Under the pieces are notes generated by a model. That model saw only the letters and a list, made by a program, of their open reading frames with translations. It searched no databases and was not told the DNA's origin. Positions 61,005-64,000 of a stretch of 64,000 nt of DNA are shown piece by piece. A program made the translations under genes and the position numbers. Origin of the DNA: Streptomyces alboflavus (GTDB lineage Bacteria > Actinomycetota > Actinomycetes > Streptomycetales > Streptomycetaceae); assembly GCF_000716675.1 (NCBI RefSeq), contig NZ_JNXT01000001.1, positions 1 to 64,000 of the forward strand, in the 5' to 3' direction. How positions within the stretch are numbered: position 1 is the first letter of the stretch; each line of letters starts with the position of its first letter.

Positions 61005-62624
61005 ATGTCCGGGACGACCACGGCCGCCGCTCCATCCGGCCGTCGGCCCCCCGGCGCGGGCGCCAACCGCTGGGTCGTGCTCGTCGTCCTCTGCGTCAGC
61101 CTGCTGCTCGTCGCCGTCGACGCCACCGTCCTGCACGTCGCCGTGCCCGCCGTCACCGAGGACCTCAAGCCCGGCGCGATCGAGCTTCTGTGGATCGTCG
61201 ACATCTATCCGCTGGTCTGCGCCTCGCTCCTGATCCTCTTCGGCACCCTCGGCGACCGCGTGGGCCGCCGGCGCGTGCTGCTCCTCGGCTACGGCCTCTT
61301 CGGCGTGGCCTCCGCGATCGCCGCGCTCGCCGACACCCCGAACGTCCTCATCGCGGCCCGCGCGCTGCTCGGCGTCGGCGGCGCGATGATCATGCCCGCG
61401 ACGCTCTCGATCCTGCGCCAGGTCTTCCCCGACCGGCGCGAGCGCGCCCTCGCGATCGGCATCTGGAGCGCCGTCGCCGCAGTCGGCGCCGCCTGCGGCC
61501 CGCTGCTCGGCGGCTTCCTCCTCGAACACTTCTGGTGGGGCTCGGTCTTCCTCATCAACATCCCGCTGATGCTCGTCAGCCTGCCCGTCGGACGCTGGCT
61601 CCTGCCCGAGTCGACCGGTGCCCGCAACGGCCCCTGGGATGTTGTCGGCGCCCTCATGGCCGCCGGTGGCCTCTTCGGCCTCGTGCTCGGCGTCAAGAGG
61701 CTCGGCAGCGGGGAGTCGCCGTTCGGTGCCACCACCCTGCTCGCGCTCCTCGTCGGCGGCGGGCTCCTCGTCTCCTTCGTCCGCCGGCAGCGGCGTCGGC
61801 GGTATCCGCTCGTCGACCTCGCCATGTTCACGCGGCCCGCGTTCAGTACGTCCGTGGGGTGCATCGTCCTCGCGATGCTCGCCCTCGTCGGGCTGGAGCT
61901 CATCGCCGCGCAGTACCTCCAGCTCGTCCTCGGGCTCTCCCCCCTGGAGACCGGACTCCGGCTGCTTCCCCTCACCATCGCCGCCATGGCCGCGGGGCTC
62001 GCCGGGTCCCGGATGCTCCTGCGCTTCGGGCCCCGCGCCATGGTCGCCTCCGGCTTCGCGCTCACCGCCCTCGCCGTCGCCGCCCTCACCGCCATGGGCA
62101 CCGACGACAACGCCCCGCTGCTCCTCACCGGCTTCGTCCTGCTCGGCTTCGGCCTGGAGACCACGCTCTTCGGCGCCTACGAATCCATGCTCAGCGAAGC
62201 CCCGCAGACCCAGGCCGGCGGGGCCGCGGCCATCGGTGAGACCTCTTACCAGCTCGGTGCCGGGATCGGCATCGCGCTCCTCGGCAGCGTCATGAACGCC
62301 GCGTACGCGCCCGGGCTCTCCTCCGTGCGGGGTGTTCCGGCGGCGGACAGTGCGGCGGCGAGTCATTCCCTCGGTGAGGCCTATGACGTCGCCGATCGGC
62401 TCGGTGGGGCGCAGGGCGAGGCCCTGCGGGTGGCCGCCCGGGACTCCTTCGTGCACGGGCTCCATGTGACTCTGCTCGTCAGCGCGGGGCTGTTGCTTCT
62501 CGGGGCCCTCGCAGCCCTGCGGCTGCCTCGGGGTATGGAGTGTGGGGCCCCTGGTGGGGAGGGGGATGCGGGGATACCTGTTCCTCGCGAGGGCGCGGGG
62601 GTGCCGGTGGAGTCGTTGCGCTGA
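61005..62624 (+). CDS. MFS drug exporter, DHA2 family (14 TM)
   Basis: 539 residues with about fourteen membrane segments. Motif A GTLGDRVGRRRVLLLG near residue 86 and motif C-like AVGAACGPLLGGFLLEHFWW near 160 place it with QacA/SmvA/EmrB-type drug:H+ antiporters. The substrate is unknown. GGGAGG lies 7 nt before the ATG. A 259-bp divergent region upstream holds no obvious repressor gene. It is followed immediately by repeat B. Confidence 0.92.
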   Translation: MSGTTTAAAPSGRRPPGAGANRWVVLVVLCVSLLLVAVDATVLHVAVPAVTEDLKPGAIELLWIVDIYPLVCASLLILFGTLGDRVGRRRVLLLGYGLFGVASAIAALADTPNVLIAARALLGVGGAMIMPATLSILRQVFPDRRERALAIGIWSAVAAVGAACGPLLGGFLLEHFWWGSVFLINIPLMLVSLPVGRWLLPESTGARNGPWDVVGALMAAGGLFGLVLGVKRLGSGESPFGATTLLALLVGGGLLVSFVRRQRRRRYPLVDLAMFTRPAFSTSVGCIVLAMLALVGLELIAAQYLQLVLGLSPLETGLRLLPLTIAAMAAGLAGSRMLLRFGPRAMVASGFALTALAVAALTAMGTDDNAPLLLTGFVLLGFGLETTLFGAYESMLSEAPQTQAGGAAAIGETSYQLGAGIGIALLGSVMNAAYAPGLSSVRGVPAADSAAASHSLGEAYDVADRLGGAQGEALRVAARDSFVHGLHVTLLVSAGLLLLGALAALRLPRGMECGAPGGEGDAGIPVPREGAGVPVESLR

Positions 62625-62860
62625 GGTCGGGGGCCTTCGCGGGGCGCCCCAGTCCCGCCCCTTCCCGAACTGGGGCTCCGCCCCAGACCCCGCTCCTCAA
62701 ACGCCGGAGGGGCTAGATATTGCGCCGCTGCGGCAAGGTTTTAGCCCGCCCCGGGGAAGTTTCTAGCCCGTCCGGCGTTTGAGGACGAGGCGCGGAGCGC
62801 CGATAGCGGGGGTCCGGGGGCGCAGCCCCCGGGTTCGGGAAGGGGCGGGGTTGGGGAGCC
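62625..62860 (+). repeat. Composite palindromic repeat, copy B
   Basis: About 236 bp, beginning right after the MFS stop and matching copy A (17175-17393) throughout. It holds the 25-bp core 62765-62789, the CTGGGGCTCCGCCCCAG hairpin and the GGGTCCGGGGGCGCAGCCCC hairpin. Compared with copy A it has one extra ~18-bp segment (GCCCGCCCCGGGGAAGTT near 62743-62760), which looks like a partial core duplication. Confidence 0.87.
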
Positions 62861-62964
62861 CCCGGCAGGGCCCCCGCCCACGCTGGACGTCCGCGAGGCC
62901 ACACCGTAGCGTCAGCGCGAGCCCCACCTGACTACCAGCGCTAGTTAATCCCGCCGGAGGCACC

Positions 62965-64000
62965 ATGTCGCCCGCAAGCAGCAGCAACCTGCCCCCCTTC
63001 GACCCGACCGACCCCCTCGGCCTCGACGACCTGCTTGCCCCGGAGGACCTGGCGGTGCGCGACACCGTCAGGTCGTGGGCGGCGGACCGCGTCCTCCCGC
63101 ACATCGCGGAGTGGTACGAGAGCGGCGAGCTGCCGGCGATCAGGGAGCTGGCCAGGGAGCTGGGGTCGATCGGGGCGCTCGGCATGTCGCTGACGGGCTA
63201 CGGCTGCGCGGGCGCGAGCGCCGTGCAGTACGGCCTCGCCTGCCTGGAGCTGGAGGCGGCGGACTCGGGGATCAGGTCGCTGGTGTCGGTGCAGGGCTCC
63301 CTCGCGATGTACGCGATCTGGAAGTTCGGCTCCCAGGAGCAGAAGGAGCGCTGGCTGCCGGGCATGGCGGCGGGCGAGACCATCGGCTGCTTCGGCCTCA
63401 CCGAGCCCGACCACGGCTCGGACCCGGCGGCCATGCGGACGTACGCGAAGCGGGACGGGACGGACTGGGTCCTGACCGGGCGCAAGATGTGGATCACGAA
63501 CGGATCGGTCGCGGGCGTCGCCGTGGTCTGGGCACAGACGGACGACGGGATCAAGGGCTTCGCCGTCCCCACGGACACCCCGGGCTTCACCGCACCGGAG
63601 ATCAGGCACAAGTGGTCGCTGCGCGCCAGCGTCACCAGCGAGCTGGTCCTGGACGAGGTGCGGCTTCCGGCGGACGCGGTGCTGCCCGGTGTCACCGGCC
63701 TGAAGGGCCCGCTCAGTTGTCTGTCGCACGCGCGCTACGGCATCGTCTGGGGCGCGATGGGCGCGGCGCGTGCCTGCTTCGAGGCGGCCGTGGAGTACGC
63801 GAAGACGCGGGAGCAGTTCGGCAGGCCGATCGGCGGCTTCCAGCTCACCCAGGCCAAGCTCGCCGACATGGCGGTCGAGCTGCACAAGGGCATCCTGCTG
63901 GCGCACCACCTCGGGCGCCGCATGGACGCCGGGCGGCTGCGGCCCGAGCAGGTCAGCTTCGGCAAGCTCAACAACGTACGAGAGGCGATCGAGATCTGCC
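62965..64000 (+). CDS. Acyl-CoA dehydrogenase (glutaryl-CoA dehydrogenase type), truncated at the window edge
   Basis: 345 codons plus one base visible; no stop, so it continues past the end. GCFGLTEPDHGSDPAAMRT near residue 150, KMWITNGSVAGVAVVWAQT near 175, and YAKTREQFGRPIGGFQLTQ near 278 are the acyl-CoA dehydrogenase signatures. SVQGSLAMYAIWKFGS and GCFGLTEPD resemble the glutaryl-CoA dehydrogenase branch, where the catalytic Glu lies further on, beyond the window. ATG with GGAGG 4 nt upstream, short but plausible. FAD enzyme of lysine/tryptophan or fatty-acid breakdown. Confidence 0.93.
   Translation, partial: MSPASSSNLPPFDPTDPLGLDDLLAPEDLAVRDTVRSWAADRVLPHIAEWYESGELPAIRELARELGSIGALGMSLTGYGCAGASAVQYGLACLELEAADSGIRSLVSVQGSLAMYAIWKFGSQEQKERWLPGMAAGETIGCFGLTEPDHGSDPAAMRTYAKRDGTDWVLTGRKMWITNGSVAGVAVVWAQTDDGIKGFAVPTDTPGFTAPEIRHKWSLRASVTSELVLDEVRLPADAVLPGVTGLKGPLSCLSHARYGIVWGAMGAARACFEAAVEYAKTREQFGRPIGGFQLTQAKLADMAVELHKGILLAHHLGRRMDAGRLRPEQVSFGKLNNVREAIEIC

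Overview
The window is about 72-74% GC by eye, with strong GC-ending codon bias, GTG/TTG starts, GNN(NN)GGAG ribosome sites and many start codons that sit directly on a promoter -10. Together with an actinobacterial gene order (tlyA-NAD kinase-recN ... pyrG-NUDIX ... parA-scpA-scpB-rluB ... cmk-plsC-der) this points to a Streptomyces chromosome, core region. No database search was possible; names rest on motifs and on recalled family and gene-order knowledge.

Layout. 1-381: the 3' end of an rRNA operon (23S end, spacer, 5S, perfect terminator). 448-5001: an RGG/RDD-repeat TPR protein, a DUF1015 protein and a NagD-like HAD phosphatase. 5027-11161: a ferric-siderophore import locus, with two tandem lipoprotein receptors and a siderophore-interacting reductase on the minus strand, two FecCD permeases and an ATPase on the plus strand, diverging from one iron box. 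11232-17174: SCP2-like protein, small acidic protein, TlyA methyltransferase, NAD kinase, an orphan FtsX-type permease and RecN. 17175-23308: a palindromic repeat element, a MraY-like membrane protein, two unrelated glycan enzymes (GT4 transferase, GH15 hydrolase) and a PucR regulator.

23772-29716: CTP synthase, NUDIX hydrolase, a STAND-like ATPase/TPR protein and alanine dehydrogenase. 30062-34777: ParA, a putative ribbon-helix-helix partner, ScpA, ScpB and RluB, a chromosome-organisation block. 34901-36367: two MNT-fold nucleotidyltransferases whose genes overlap tail to tail. 36389-38845: a membrane b-type/Rieske pair, a secreted protein and a YidB-like protein. 39000-43601: chorismate mutase, prephenate dehydrogenase, CMP kinase, acyltransferase and GTPase Der, mostly start-stop coupled.

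43716-47109: two lineage-specific proteins and two Rpf-like LysM muralytic proteins. 47117-53388: a branched-chain amino acid type (Liv) transporter in which both permeases and one ATPase are fused into a single 977-residue chain, its second ATPase (with an altered Walker A), a small membrane protein, a lipoprotein and a divergent substrate-binding lipoprotein. 53552-64000: a GT4 transferase with a partner protein, an orphan cytochrome oxidase subunit I, a protease inhibitor-like peptide, a PAP2 phosphatase, a PIG-V-like glycosyltransferase, a 14-TM drug exporter, a second copy of the palindromic repeat, and a truncated acyl-CoA dehydrogenase running off the end.

Most promising for follow-up: the LivH-LivM-LivG fusion with a Pro-rich linker and Arg-substituted LivF, the tail-to-tail nucleotidyltransferase pair, the MraY-like gene whose start lies inside a mobile-looking repeat at the place where steA/mctB would be expected, the ParA-RHH pair beside scpAB, and the large set of predicted leaderless promoters.
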